The translations under genes were made by a program, and so were the position numbers. A stretch of DNA of 64,000 nucleotides from NCBI RefSeq assembly GCF_012035195.1, contig NZ_JAAVJH010000012.1, forward strand, positions 1-64,000, written 5' to 3'. Position 1 is the first letter of the stretch. Every line of letters begins with the position of its first letter. Positions 49,531 to 58,272 of this stretch are shown piece after piece. Below the pieces are notes generated by a model. That model was not told where the DNA came from. It worked only from the letters and a program-made list of their open reading frames with translations, and did not search any database. The stretch is from Sphingomonas corticis (lineage in GTDB: Bacteria; Pseudomonadota; Alphaproteobacteria; Sphingomonadales; Sphingomonadaceae).

Positions 49531-51050
49531 GGCCGCACCCGCGCGGGGGACGGCGACGCCGGATCGGAGGCGAGGGCGTCCGGAGCCCTACCCATCGCGG
49601 CTCCCGAGGCGCCGTCCGGCTGCATCGGCGCTTGCGGCGGCATGCCAGGCGCTGCGAGGTCGGCCGCGCCGATCCTGCCGCCCGCATTCCCCCATACGGC
49701 ACGTTCGCTCTCTCCGCGCAGGTTGAGCGCCCGCCGCAACGCGGCGAGTGCCGCGGGCACGGCTCCGGCGACGTCGGCGCTGGAGCCCTTCCAGTAGTCG
49801 AGGTGGCGAAACCTGCTCCCCGCCGGGAGGACGATGTCCCGGATGCCCGATCCGAAGAGTGCTCGCACGGGTCCCGCGACCACGTCGCCCAGGAAGAGCA
49901 GCCTGTGCTCGAAGGCGATGTTGGTCCATACCGTCGGTGCGAACGGTGCGGCGTGATGCGGGATGCGTCGCCCGCCGTGATCGGGATCGAAGGTGAACTC
50001 GCCCACCGCGCCCTCGCTGACGGGCGGGCAGGTCGGAAACTCGCGCCGCGCCTTGCGCAGCTCGAACGCGTCCGCGTCCCGGCTCATCAGCACGTCGCCC
50101 TTGCTGAGCGGCGAACCGAGAGAGACGAAGTCGCTCACCAGCCATGGCGCGTCCGCGTCGCTCAACGCTGCCGAATAGGCCCGTTGGCAGTCGCGGTACG
50201 TCGCGATCTCCTCGGCGGTGTGGCGCTTCTTGTAGAGTGCCCGGCTCGCGGTCTGCAGCGCAGCCAGCGCGGTCGCAACGGCGTCGTCGTCATGAGCCTT
50301 GCGCCAGGCATCGTGACTGACCTTGCCCCACGCATGGGTCAGCACGTCGTAGGCGATCGTCGTGCCGAGACTATGGGCAACGAGAACGATCCGGTCGACG
50401 AAGCCCGATCGGGTCAGCCGCTCCAGAAGATCGACGCCCGCCTCGCGGATCTTCTGACGCGCCTCGACATTCTCGGGAACCGGACTGAAGTACCGCGCTG
50501 CGTCCCCGGCGACGGGCACCAGCACCCCGTTCAGCAGCATGGTGGCGACGAACGTCACCGCCGCGCACCCTGCGAGGAGCAGTCGCAGACCTCCGCCACG
50601 GCGGGGGTCGGACGTCCGTTCCGAGCCGAACCATTCCACCAGCTGCGGCGCGAAGGCAGCCCCAAGCAGCAGCAGCGCCGTCATGACCAGAAACGCGGTT
50701 CCGCCGACCCAAACGCCCTTGAGCCGAGCGGGCACCGAACTCGGCCGCCGCACCAGCAGGCCGACGAGCCAACGCCGCAGCTGCGCCACGGTGTTGCCCG
50801 CCATCAGGTGCGCCCAGTAGAACTCGTAGAAGTCGACGCGCTTGCCGTTCAGCCCCCCGCGGGTCGTCACCCGACGAAGTTCGTAGTTGCCCGGCACCGG
50901 ACTCGGATGCGACCACACCTCCCTGCGGTCGAGCGCCACGACATTGGGATCGTGCGTCCAGACGGCGTCGACGAAGCTCCAGAGAGTCTCCATCGGCCGC
51001 TGTTCGCCCATGCCATGAACCAGCACGACCGCGGTGCGCTTGCCTGCCAC
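49527..51050 (-). CDS. Membrane-anchored alpha/beta hydrolase (lipase-like)
   Basis: This 507-residue protein opens with VVLVHGMGEQRP, the oxyanion region of alpha/beta hydrolases, and has LVAHSLGTTIAYDV with Ser at the nucleophile position near residue 220. Between these lie two hydrophobic spans (about 110-132 and 155-178), which should place the protein in the inner membrane with its catalytic part in the cytoplasm. The C-terminus is Pro/Ala-rich and disordered. ATG 51050 starts it. This mix suggests a lipase or esterase acting at the membrane. It is co-translated with the HExxH gene. Confidence 0.82.
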   Translation of the reverse strand: MAGKRTAVVLVHGMGEQRPMETLWSFVDAVWTHDPNVVALDRREVWSHPSPVPGNYELRRVTTRGGLNGKRVDFYEFYWAHLMAGNTVAQLRRWLVGLLVRRPSSVPARLKGVWVGGTAFLVMTALLLLGAAFAPQLVEWFGSERTSDPRRGGGLRLLLAGCAAVTFVATMLLNGVLVPVAGDAARYFSPVPENVEARQKIREAGVDLLERLTRSGFVDRIVLVAHSLGTTIAYDVLTHAWGKVSHDAWRKAHDDDAVATALAALQTASRALYKKRHTAEEIATYRDCQRAYSAALSDADAPWLVSDFVSLGSPLSKGDVLMSRDADAFELRKARREFPTCPPVSEGAVGEFTFDPDHGGRRIPHHAAPFAPTVWTNIAFEHRLLFLGDVVAGPVRALFGSGIRDIVLPAGSRFRHLDYWKGSSADVAGAVPAALAALRRALNLRGESERAVWGNAGGRIGAADLAAPGMPPQAPMQPDGASGAAMGRAPDALASDPASPSPARVRP

Positions 51051-51216
51051 GAGCCGCTCCCCTGTGCCACATGATGTAAGCTACGCAACGGAGTGCCGGA
51101 CCCTTGCCCCAGCAAGTCTCACAGACCGAACCGCATTTGATCACAAAGCACCAGGCAAGTAAAGATCGCCAACGGGTTCTCGGATCGTCTCTTTCGGAGA
51201 GTGAACGGCCCGCCGA

Positions 51217-52374
51217 TCAGTTCAGCGGCCTTCCATCGACTGCCGAGACGGCGGTACTAATCTTTTCCGGATCGATCCCCATATCGCGCGCCCATCGGCT
51301 CAGCGCGGGTGGCCGGTACGCATCGTATCGGCGCCAGCGATCGAAGACGCTGGCGTCTATCGTCTCCGAAACCGTGTCGACCCAGCCCCTGTCCTTCTCG
51401 ACCGCCGCCGCCTGGATCGTGCGTTCGAACGGGATGCCGCGCTTGGCGAGCTTGTAGAGCCCGAACATGAACTGGCCGAAGGAGTCCGTGATCTCGCCGT
51501 CGATCGCGTTCATCGGCATTGAAATCGGGCTGTTGAGCTTCAGCCCCGCCGCATGCGCCTTCTCGGCCAGCCACCTCAGCGAGATCGACGGCAGCGACGT
51601 CGCGTTCCCGCCGCCGACGTCCGCGTGCGCGCCTGCGAACCAGCGCTGCTCCACCGTCCGAGGTGGCGCGGCGCCGGCCGCAGGCGGCGGGTCCGGTATC
51701 TTCGGCGTGAACCGGGTCCAGAGGGTAGGCTGGAACGCTTGGCGATGCTCATCGATCGCCAGCGCATGGTACGCATGTTCGAAGATGGTGCTCAGTCGCG
51801 TGTTGTGGAACTGGAACCTGCGACGGCTCAGGCCGGGGATGTCGCCGAACGGAATGCCGAGCGCCCCTACGGTGTCCCACACCGCGATCATCCTGATCGG
51901 GACGCGACGCGACTGCCCCAGCAACTCGCGCTCCTCGTTCTTCAGTTCCCCGCCCGTCGCCGCGGCGTAATCCAGCTCGTGGATCGGCCGCACGTCGGAA
52001 CGCTGATAGCGCTTGAAGAGCTCCTTCGGCGTGAGCCTTGCCCCGGGGCGGAGGAGCCCGCAGCGCGCGATCATCCCGGCCAGGCTGCGCGCCGTGTACG
52101 CCCCGCGGCTGAAACCGACGATGTAGATCTCGTCGCCGTCCTCGTAGCGCTTCAGCAGCCAGCTGTAGGCGTCCACCACGTCGCGCGAAAGGCCGTAGCC
52201 CAGCATGCCGCCTCGCAGCCGCTCGAACATCGCCGTCCCGACGCCCCGATCGTAGTAGCGGCATTGCTCGATCGCACCGTCGCGCGTGGCGACGGCGTCG
52301 TGCAGACGGACGACGTTCGTCTGGCTCTCCACCGTGTTCCAGGTGCCGTCAAGGAACAGCGCCAGCCGTTTCAT
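51217..52374 (-). CDS. DUF2235 protein (Tle1-like phospholipase)
   Basis: This 385-residue protein matches DUF2235: LALFLDGTWNT at the N-terminus, VGFSRGAYTARSLAG with the nucleophile Ser, and WFAGAHADVGGG late in the chain. In type VI secretion, DUF2235 proteins are Tle1 phospholipase effectors, but many members sit outside such systems. ATG 52374 is preferred because GGGAGAGAGCGGG precedes it. A lipoprotein gene lies 61 bases upstream, as Tle1 genes often have a lipoprotein immunity gene; no VgrG, PAAR or other secretion genes are present here. Confidence 0.88.
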   Translation of the reverse strand: MKRLALFLDGTWNTVESQTNVVRLHDAVATRDGAIEQCRYYDRGVGTAMFERLRGGMLGYGLSRDVVDAYSWLLKRYEDGDEIYIVGFSRGAYTARSLAGMIARCGLLRPGARLTPKELFKRYQRSDVRPIHELDYAAATGGELKNEERELLGQSRRVPIRMIAVWDTVGALGIPFGDIPGLSRRRFQFHNTRLSTIFEHAYHALAIDEHRQAFQPTLWTRFTPKIPDPPPAAGAAPPRTVEQRWFAGAHADVGGGNATSLPSISLRWLAEKAHAAGLKLNSPISMPMNAIDGEITDSFGQFMFGLYKLAKRGIPFERTIQAAAVEKDRGWVDTVSETIDASVFDRWRRYDAYRPPALSRWARDMGIDPEKISTAVSAVDGRPLN

Positions 52375-52435
52375 CCCGCTCTCTCCCAGAAAGTTCGTGT
52401 CCACCGAAACTCCACGCGCGGCGTTCCGCCACGCC

Positions 52436-53449
52436 TCAGCTCCCGGACTTCACCAGCGAGCTGCCGAGCAGCAGCTTCTTGAAGTCCGAAAGCGGCACCG
52501 CCTTTACCCCGGCCGCACCGCCATCGAGCGGGTCGGAATAGTCGACCTTTCCCGCGGGCAGATCGTCCACCCGCACCAAGCGGCGGTCGGCGAGCATGAA
52601 GACGGCGCCCTTCTTGAGGTCGCCCTCCCGCGTGGGCGGCAGCCCGCGACCCAGCGCCAGGTTGAGCTGGTTGCCGGTCGTCACCGCCTCCGTCACCGCG
52701 GCCAGCTGCGCGGCGTAGGTGAGGCCAGGCGTCTGCGCATCGAAGGCGGAACTGATGTTGCAGGCGGCGTGGTAGCGCAGCGCGTCGGCGATGGCGCGCG
52801 TGACGGGGTAGACGATCAGATCGTCCTCCGCGTGTGCGTCGACTTCGTCGCGTATGGTGTCGCGCACCGCGCGCACGCGGGGCATGATCAGCCCCTCGGT
52901 GAGCCCATGAAGCAGTGCGCCGTCGATCGCCGCGCCGGTGCCGCTCGCGATGCCGGACCCGGCCGAGAAGATCCGCGACGCGTCGCCGGAAAGCAGGGCG
53001 CCAGCGCCACCTGCGAGCACGCTCAGGACGTTGAACGTTCCCCGGTTGATGGCTCCGGCACGGGCGAGGTAGGTCGCCCAGATGCCGCAGTTCTGATCCG
53101 AACGCAGCATCAGCAGATGCTGGACGTCGTTCCGCCTCGCAATCAGGTTCTCGGAGGACCTGCCGCCATCCGCCTTGGCGTCGTCGCGGAAGCAGGTGAG
53201 CGCCGCCGAGAGCGGATCGACCGCCGGGTCGGCAATTGCCGCCGGCGGGGAAACCGGGCAGATCGCCGCCGCCAATTCGGCGGAGGCGATCGGCTCGCTG
53301 CGGAACGCGACCAGGCTGTTCGCTCCGGCGGGGTTCACGCGACCACCCCCGAAGATCGTCGCCTCCGGTCCGGAACCGGCGCAACCCGCCAGCGCCAACA
53401 GCGGCATGAAAAAAGTGAGACTCGCGCGAGTGCGCTTCCTTAGGATCAT
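52436..53449 (-). CDS. Lipoprotein of unknown function
   Basis: This 337-residue protein begins with a signal peptide and lipobox (LLALAGC; Cys23), so it should be lipid-anchored in the periplasm. The rest has an Ala/Gly-rich centre (about 145-185) and no enzyme motif that I recognise. It is the first gene of the cluster running to 45988. Its position next to the DUF2235 gene is consistent with an immunity or membrane-anchor role; that is inference only. Confidence 0.75.
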   Translation of the reverse strand: MILRKRTRASLTFFMPLLALAGCAGSGPEATIFGGGRVNPAGANSLVAFRSEPIASAELAAAICPVSPPAAIADPAVDPLSAALTCFRDDAKADGGRSSENLIARRNDVQHLLMLRSDQNCGIWATYLARAGAINRGTFNVLSVLAGGAGALLSGDASRIFSAGSGIASGTGAAIDGALLHGLTEGLIMPRVRAVRDTIRDEVDAHAEDDLIVYPVTRAIADALRYHAACNISSAFDAQTPGLTYAAQLAAVTEAVTTGNQLNLALGRGLPPTREGDLKKGAVFMLADRRLVRVDDLPAGKVDYSDPLDGGAAGVKAVPLSDFKKLLLGSSLVKSGS

Positions 53450-53752
53450 GGCTCTGCCCCCCGGTACGCCACGAGCCAGAACACGCTCGCCATCAGGATA
53501 TCAGCGGCCGGGATGCGCGCAAGTCGCTGCGTCCTCCGACGACGAAAAGGCGCACAAGTCGCCGCGCGTCGACGTGCGAGTCCTCGTCGGGTTCTCCAGG
53601 CAGCTGCGGGCGGGGTGCGATTCGACTGGCGAGAAAGTCATCTGCTGCGTGCGGCAGCTTGCGCTCATCGAAGAGCCCGGACATCACGCGCCGCAAGAGT
53701 GCGGCCCGTTCCGCTAGGGCGACGTTAACGGCGTGCTGCCAGAGGACGGCAT
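53450..53752. other. Divergent intergenic region
   Basis: These 303 bases precede the lipoprotein gene on one strand and a small membrane protein on the other. CGACGTTAACGGCG near 53721 contains a short palindrome (CGTTAACG). No gene is recognised. Confidence 0.4.
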
Positions 53753-53956
53753 GTGGGCACCAGCGTCACCTCAGCACCCGCCGACGCAGCGGAGCAGCTC
53801 GCGGCCAACCTGGTCGCGCTGGTCGTCTGCCTGGCCGCTCTCGGAGCCGTGTCCCACTTCGGCCGCCTGCTCCTGACGGTCATCTCCGTACCTGCGGCGA
53901 CCCGCATCGCCGCAGTCGTCGTCGCGATCACCATCCTGTCTCCCGCAAGCGGCTAG
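53753..53956 (+). CDS. Small membrane protein (67 aa)
   Basis: A GTG-started frame encodes two hydrophobic helices (LVALVVCLAALGAV and LLLTVISVP...AAVVVAITIL) separated by a short polar turn. AGAGGA lies upstream. Function unknown. The alternative ATG at 53751 is in another frame and lacks this pattern. The regular helix pattern makes the frame plausible, but a short GC-rich frame can arise by chance. Confidence 0.45.
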   Translation: MGTSVTSAPADAAEQLAANLVALVVCLAALGAVSHFGRLLLTVISVPAATRIAAVVVAITILSPASG

Positions 53957-54059
53957 TCGCCAGCGGCAAGGCGCCGCTCGGACCCGCAGCGCGCGGGTGG
54001 AACAGCAGTGCCCGTTTCGAACGGGAGTGGGCGCAACCGCCCAGAAGAGGGGAGAAGAC

Positions 54060-55466
54060 ATGTTCATCGGAACGCATCGCAACTTCGACGCGGCCCAGAT
54101 CCTGGACCACGTCCGCACGCTGTTCGCGCCGGGCGACGTCGGCAACGGCACGCCGATCCCGGACGCACTCGCCGCGGCCCTCGCGGCGGACGCGCGCGCC
54201 GCCGGCGTCGACGCCAGGCAGATCCTGACGAAGACGCACGAGGACCTGGTCGACACCGCGGTGGAGCTGATCGTCGCCCTGCAATCCGGCAAGGGCGAGT
54301 TCGAGATGCCCTTCGGCACCTCGGCCAGGAGCTTACACAAGGGCAGCGTCACGCTGAACGGAAGCACCTACGTCCTGGACGCCGGACGACCCGGTCTGCA
54401 CGCGCTCGAGGAGACCCGCCGCGACGCGCACGGGCCCAACCTCCAGCTCCTCCACCGGCTGATCGAGAGAAAGACCCGCAAACTCGCCTGCCGGCGACTC
54501 GGCCTCCCGACGCCCCGCAAGATCGTCGACGTCGACGAGCGCAACACGCTGCAGTTCGCGCCGTCGCCGGACGCGGGTGGCGCCGTGCTCCAGTGCTTCA
54601 CCCTCGGCATGGGCGCCATCAGGTTCTGCTCGGTGCTGCCCGAGCAGGTCGGCGAGATGGCGGACCAGATCGTCGCGGACATGCGCGCCTTCTGGAAGCG
54701 GCGGGTGGAGATCGGCGGGCAGGCCGCGGAGATCCGCCGACTTGCCGATGCCGGGATCGTCAGGGAGTGCGGACCTGACGCCCCTCTCAAGGTACACGCA
54801 CTGTCGATCGACATCTCCACCCAACGCGACGTCGAGAAGCCGTCGTTCTACGTCGAATATCTGGGTGTCGACGAGGCTCTGCGCTCCGGCACCGTGATCG
54901 ACTACGTGTCGACGAGTCACCCTCGCGCCGGCGAGGACCTGACCCGCATACCATGGTTGCAACGCCTCCGCTCGGCCGAGCTGGACGAACTGCGCTCGCT
55001 CGGCGCCGACGGTCGCATAGACGACGTCGCCGCCGCCATCGCCGCGGCGGCGCCCGGCGGGGCCGCGGCGGTCCTGTCGCGTCTGGCGAAGGAATACGAC
55101 ACCTTCATCTCGTTCGAGACGTCGAGCGGGCCCTTCCACGCGACGCTCTACTGGCGGGACGGCGTGATCAGGGCGGAGGCGGAGGTCGCCAACCGCCTCG
55201 ACCTCAATCGCGAGGTGCTCGAACTCGAGCGCGTCAAACTGCCCGAGATGGTCGAAGGCGCGCTGGTCGGACGCAAGCTCCGTGACGTGGCCCAGCTGCC
55301 ATTCGACTGCGACTGCGTCATCGAGGACGCCGAGGAGATCCGCGACGAGGCGCTCAGGCTCAGGCTGGACATCGGCATCGCCCTCGCGGACTGCGCCACC
55401 GGCAGGATCTGGCCGCAGCCGCACGACTTCGACGATCGCGCATGGAAGCGGGCCGGGGCGGCCTAG
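54060..55466 (+). CDS. Protein of unknown function (468 aa)
   Basis: I do not recognise this soluble 468-residue protein. It is acidic, with alternating helical and beta regions, no signal peptide, no membrane span and no nucleotide motif. A central segment (residues 165-260) mixes strands with conserved-looking Gly and Cys (CFTLGMGAIRFC), and the C-terminus has CDCVIEDAEE. ATG 54060 follows AGGGGAGAAG, a strong ribosome site, so expression is credible. It lies between the lipase cluster and the kinase-like/nuclease operon without overlapping either. Confidence 0.8.
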   Translation: MFIGTHRNFDAAQILDHVRTLFAPGDVGNGTPIPDALAAALAADARAAGVDARQILTKTHEDLVDTAVELIVALQSGKGEFEMPFGTSARSLHKGSVTLNGSTYVLDAGRPGLHALEETRRDAHGPNLQLLHRLIERKTRKLACRRLGLPTPRKIVDVDERNTLQFAPSPDAGGAVLQCFTLGMGAIRFCSVLPEQVGEMADQIVADMRAFWKRRVEIGGQAAEIRRLADAGIVRECGPDAPLKVHALSIDISTQRDVEKPSFYVEYLGVDEALRSGTVIDYVSTSHPRAGEDLTRIPWLQRLRSAELDELRSLGADGRIDDVAAAIAAAAPGGAAAVLSRLAKEYDTFISFETSSGPFHATLYWRDGVIRAEAEVANRLDLNREVLELERVKLPEMVEGALVGRKLRDVAQLPFDCDCVIEDAEEIRDEALRLRLDIGIALADCATGRIWPQPHDFDDRAWKRAGAA

Positions 55467-55566
55467 CAGTCGCAGGAACGGGGACGTCGGGATGCGTCGC
55501 GGCGGCTCCGGCGCGCTCCGGCGCCCGCCCGGCTGCATCGCGGCCAACGGCGGATCGTCATCGAGA

Positions 55567-55580
55567 GTCCCGCATCGGGA
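55567..55580. promoter_or_regulatory. XRE operator candidate (copy 1)
   Basis: GTCCCGCATCGGGA is identical over 14 bases to the site at 58169-58182, and its arms TCCCG/CGGGA are inverted around CAT. It lies 68 bases before the kinase-like gene, just upstream of the perfect palindrome ACTTTAAAGT (55598-55607) in an AT-rich promoter-like stretch. Confidence 0.65.
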
Positions 55581-55647
55581 AGAACCGGCAAGGGAATACT
55601 TTAAAGTTCACTGAAATGATCCTATCTCGTGCGTCGAGGAGATGGGA

Positions 55648-56346
55648 ATGGCGGATGCGACCGGATGGCGCCCAACCTTCGCGGGCCATGCGGCGCGCCG
55701 GCTGGAGGCGATGTTCATGGAGCAGCACCTCCGGAGGACCGAAGGCGAGGCGGCGGCGGCGCTGGCGGCGCTCCGCCTGGCGCGACCGCGCGCGGACGGA
55801 CCGGCGCAACGACTCGTCGACCGGGCGATCGAGCGGATGGAGGGGTTCGGCCGGAGCGCCAGACTGCTGTCCTGCTCGAGCGAGCCGTGCGACATCGGGC
55901 TGCTGCTCGCCCTGCTCTGCCGCGAGATCGTCCGCGGGCGCGGCGACGGACGGATCGTCCTCTCGCTGGACCTCGAGAGCGTCCGCGTCGCGGCGACGGG
56001 AGCCCGGCTTCTCGCCCTGATCGTTCACGAGCTCGTCGCGGACGCCGTGGAGCGGCCGCTCGCCGATGGCGGCAGGCTGGAGATCCGCCTCGTGCGCCGC
56101 GACGGCGACCTCGTCCTGACAGTGGCCGACGATGGCGGTCAAGGAGGCGACCGGCCGCGCGGCTCCTTGACCGAACCTGGCGTCTCCTCGTTCGGATCGG
56201 GTGGTTCGCCGGCCCTCTCGCTCGTAGCATCCCTCCTGCGGCGCTTCGGCGGAACCGTGGAGCGGGAGATGGCGGGCGTGTCGACCGTCCATCGCGTCAC
56301 GCTGCCCGTCCGGCGCGGAAGCGACCGGAGCATCGTCGATGACTGA
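55648..56346 (+). CDS. Histidine-kinase-like ATPase protein without sensor
   Basis: This 232-residue protein has a helical N-terminal half (LEAMFMEQHLRRTEGEAAAA) and a GHKL-type ATP-binding part: N-box IVHELVADAVE and G-box DDGGQG, with FGSGGSPALSLV and HRVTLPV at the end. This resembles the core of HisKA_2/HWE kinases, but the usual phospho-His box is not obvious and no sensor exists. ATG 55648 has a good distance from GAGGAG; ATG 55642 is too close. The 3' end overlaps the nuclease gene by eight bases, so they are coupled. It may bind ATP without kinase activity. Confidence 0.78.
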   Translation: MADATGWRPTFAGHAARRLEAMFMEQHLRRTEGEAAAALAALRLARPRADGPAQRLVDRAIERMEGFGRSARLLSCSSEPCDIGLLLALLCREIVRGRGDGRIVLSLDLESVRVAATGARLLALIVHELVADAVERPLADGGRLEIRLVRRDGDLVLTVADDGGQGGDRPRGSLTEPGVSSFGSGGSPALSLVASLLRRFGGTVEREMAGVSTVHRVTLPVRRGSDRSIVDD

Positions 56347-57844
56347 GCCCGCCACGCCCGCGATCACCGGATCCATGCTCCACGACCTGGTCAAGTGCGA
56401 GCGCAAGGTCCACCACGACCTCCACTCCGATCCGTCCCGACGCGACGGCGTCGGCGAGTTCGTGGAGATGCTCTGGCGCGGCGGTCGCGAACACGAGGAG
56501 GCCGTGCTCGCCCGCATGCCCGGCACCGTGGTCGACCTGCGCCAGGTGCCGAAGCCGGAGAGGATGGCCGCCACCATGGCGGCGCTCCGCTCCGGCGCCG
56601 AGACCATCCTCGGCGGACGTCTGGAGCATGGCGACATGCTCGGCGAACCCGACGTCCTGCGACGCGCCGGCGACGACTGGATCGCGGGAGACGTGAAAAC
56701 GGGCGGCGCCTTCGAACAGGACGGGGAGACGCCGAGGCGCGAGTACGCGGCTCAGGTCGCGCACTACGCGATCATGCTCGAAGGTCTGAACGCCGGCCGC
56801 GGCGACACCGCGCTGGTCATCGGACGCGACGGCGACGACACCCTCTACGATCTCAGGATGCGGCGGGGCAGGGCGGGGACCAGCATCGCCGACGCCGCCG
56901 CCGCGCTGGCCGCCAAGGCCCGCGCCATCCGCGATGGTCGGCACGAGGCGCTCGGCGCCATGTCCGCCACTTGCAAGATGTGCTGCTGGCACACGGTCTG
57001 CGGGCGCGAACTGGAGGATGCCGACGACCTCACCCTGCTGGCCGGGATCGGGCGCAGCGTGCGCGACGTCCTGGCGCCGCACGCACCCACCGTGGCGGCA
57101 TTGGCGACGCTCGACCCCCGGCCGCTCGTCCGACCGCGGGGGCGGACGAGCGTGCCGGGCCTCGGCGCCGAGCGCCTCGCCAGGTTCCAGGCCCGCGCGC
57201 GGCTGGTGGTCGAAGGCGGAGCCGCCTACGCGCGCGAGCCCCTCGGACTGGCCCGAGCGCCGCGCGAACTCCACTTCGACATCGAGGCCGATCCCAGCCG
57301 CGACGGCCTCGTCTACCTCCACGGCGTGCTCGACGTGCGGCGGCGCGACGGCGTCCAGACCTCCGAGTACGTCCGCTTCTTCGCCGAGACCGAGGACGAC
57401 GAGCGCCACGCCTTCGCGCAGGCGCTCGAGTTCCTCTCCGCCGATCCCTCGGCGATGATCTACTACTACAGCAAGTACGAGCGCTCGTCCTACCGCGCGC
57501 TCCAGCGCCGCCACCCCGACGTCTGCTCGCCCGAGGAGATCGAGACGCTGTTCGATCCCGCGCGCGCGGTCGACCTCCTCTTCGACGTCATCATGCCCAA
57601 GACCGAGTGGCCGCTGCGCAACCTGTCGATCAAGACGATCGCGCGCCACCTGGGCTTCGACTGGCGCGACGAACACGCGTCGGGCGCGGCCTCCATCGCC
57701 TGGTACGACGACTACAGGCGAAGCGGCGATCCCGCGATCCGAGGCCGCATCGAGCGGTACAACGAGGACGACGTCCTCGCGAGCCTCGCCGTGCTCGACG
57801 GCCTCATCGCCCTTCCGGTCCGGCTGGAGGACGAGAATGCCTGA
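56339..57844 (+). CDS. TM0106-family RecB-like nuclease
   Basis: This 501-residue protein has two nuclease-like parts. The N-terminal 220 residues look like a Cas4/RecB-type PD-(D/E)xK domain: GEPDVLR, then GDVKTG with Asp and Lys, then a Cys cluster CKMCCWHTVC that probably binds an iron-sulfur centre together with an early Cys (VKCERK). The C-terminal half is RNase H/exonuclease-like: LHFDIEADPSRDGLVYLHG, a later YYYSKYERSSY and YNEDDVLASLAVLDGL. The TM0106 family is named from memory and has no settled role. ATG 56339 overlaps the kinase-like gene, and the gene ends 12 bases from the stop of the XRE gene. Confidence 0.88.
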   Translation: MTEPATPAITGSMLHDLVKCERKVHHDLHSDPSRRDGVGEFVEMLWRGGREHEEAVLARMPGTVVDLRQVPKPERMAATMAALRSGAETILGGRLEHGDMLGEPDVLRRAGDDWIAGDVKTGGAFEQDGETPRREYAAQVAHYAIMLEGLNAGRGDTALVIGRDGDDTLYDLRMRRGRAGTSIADAAAALAAKARAIRDGRHEALGAMSATCKMCCWHTVCGRELEDADDLTLLAGIGRSVRDVLAPHAPTVAALATLDPRPLVRPRGRTSVPGLGAERLARFQARARLVVEGGAAYAREPLGLARAPRELHFDIEADPSRDGLVYLHGVLDVRRRDGVQTSEYVRFFAETEDDERHAFAQALEFLSADPSAMIYYYSKYERSSYRALQRRHPDVCSPEEIETLFDPARAVDLLFDVIMPKTEWPLRNLSIKTIARHLGFDWRDEHASGAASIAWYDDYRRSGDPAIRGRIERYNEDDVLASLAVLDGLIALPVRLEDENA

Positions 57845-57856
57845 GGCGAACGTCGT

Positions 57857-58177
57857 TCACGGCCGCGGCTTGGGCGGCCTCCCCGGCTTGCGCTCGGCCA
57901 CGTACGAGCGGTTGCGCGGCTCGATCGGGGTGGCATCGACGCCGTCTACGAGCACGGCGAGCGGCACGCCCAGCGCCTGTGCCAGCCGGACGAGGTTGCG
58001 CAGGCCGGGCAGGACCTCCCCCGCCTCCACGCGCCACACGTACTTGTCGCTCATGCCGCTACGCTCGGCGAGGTCGACGATCCGCCAGTCGCGGGTCTCG
58101 CGGTATCTCGCCACCTGCCTGCCGAGCGCCAACGCGAGCGGATCCCGCGAGTCGTCAGTCTGCTCTTCGTCCCGCAT
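57857..58177 (-). CDS. XRE-family regulator, probably autoregulatory
   Basis: This 106-residue protein has one Cro/C1-type HTH at residues 18-75: RIVDLAERSGMSDKYVWRVE, quoted at twenty residues, then PGLRNLVRLAQALGVPL. A basic Pro-rich tail (GRPPKPRP) follows. The start codon ATG 58177 lies in the centre of a palindrome that is repeated exactly upstream of the kinase-like/nuclease operon. No ribosome site is visible, so it may be a leaderless message. Binding to its own start and to the operon promoter would make it a linked repressor. Confidence 0.85.
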   Translation of the reverse strand: MRDEEQTDDSRDPLALALGRQVARYRETRDWRIVDLAERSGMSDKYVWRVEAGEVLPGLRNLVRLAQALGVPLAVLVDGVDATPIEPRNRSYVAERKPGRPPKPRP

Positions 58178-58183
58178 CGGGAC
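58169..58183. promoter_or_regulatory. XRE operator candidate (copy 2) over the XRE start codon
   Basis: GTCCCG-CAT-CGGGAC has perfect 6-bp arms, and the central CAT is the reverse of the XRE start ATG. Fourteen bases are identical to the site at 55567-55580. Occupancy would block transcription start or translation of a leaderless message. Confidence 0.65.
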
Positions 58184-58272
58184 GGCGCTCTAAAGTGATC
58201 AAGGAGCCGATGCCAGCCCGCCGGCGTGCAGCTGTGGAGAGGCACCGGGGCGGCGATCTCCGCGCCCTCGTC

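Noticed and set aside
57848..57858. GAACGTCGTTC palindrome
   Set aside because: It matches the inner core of the shared operator set, but it lies between convergent gene ends with poor outer arms and has no promoter to control.
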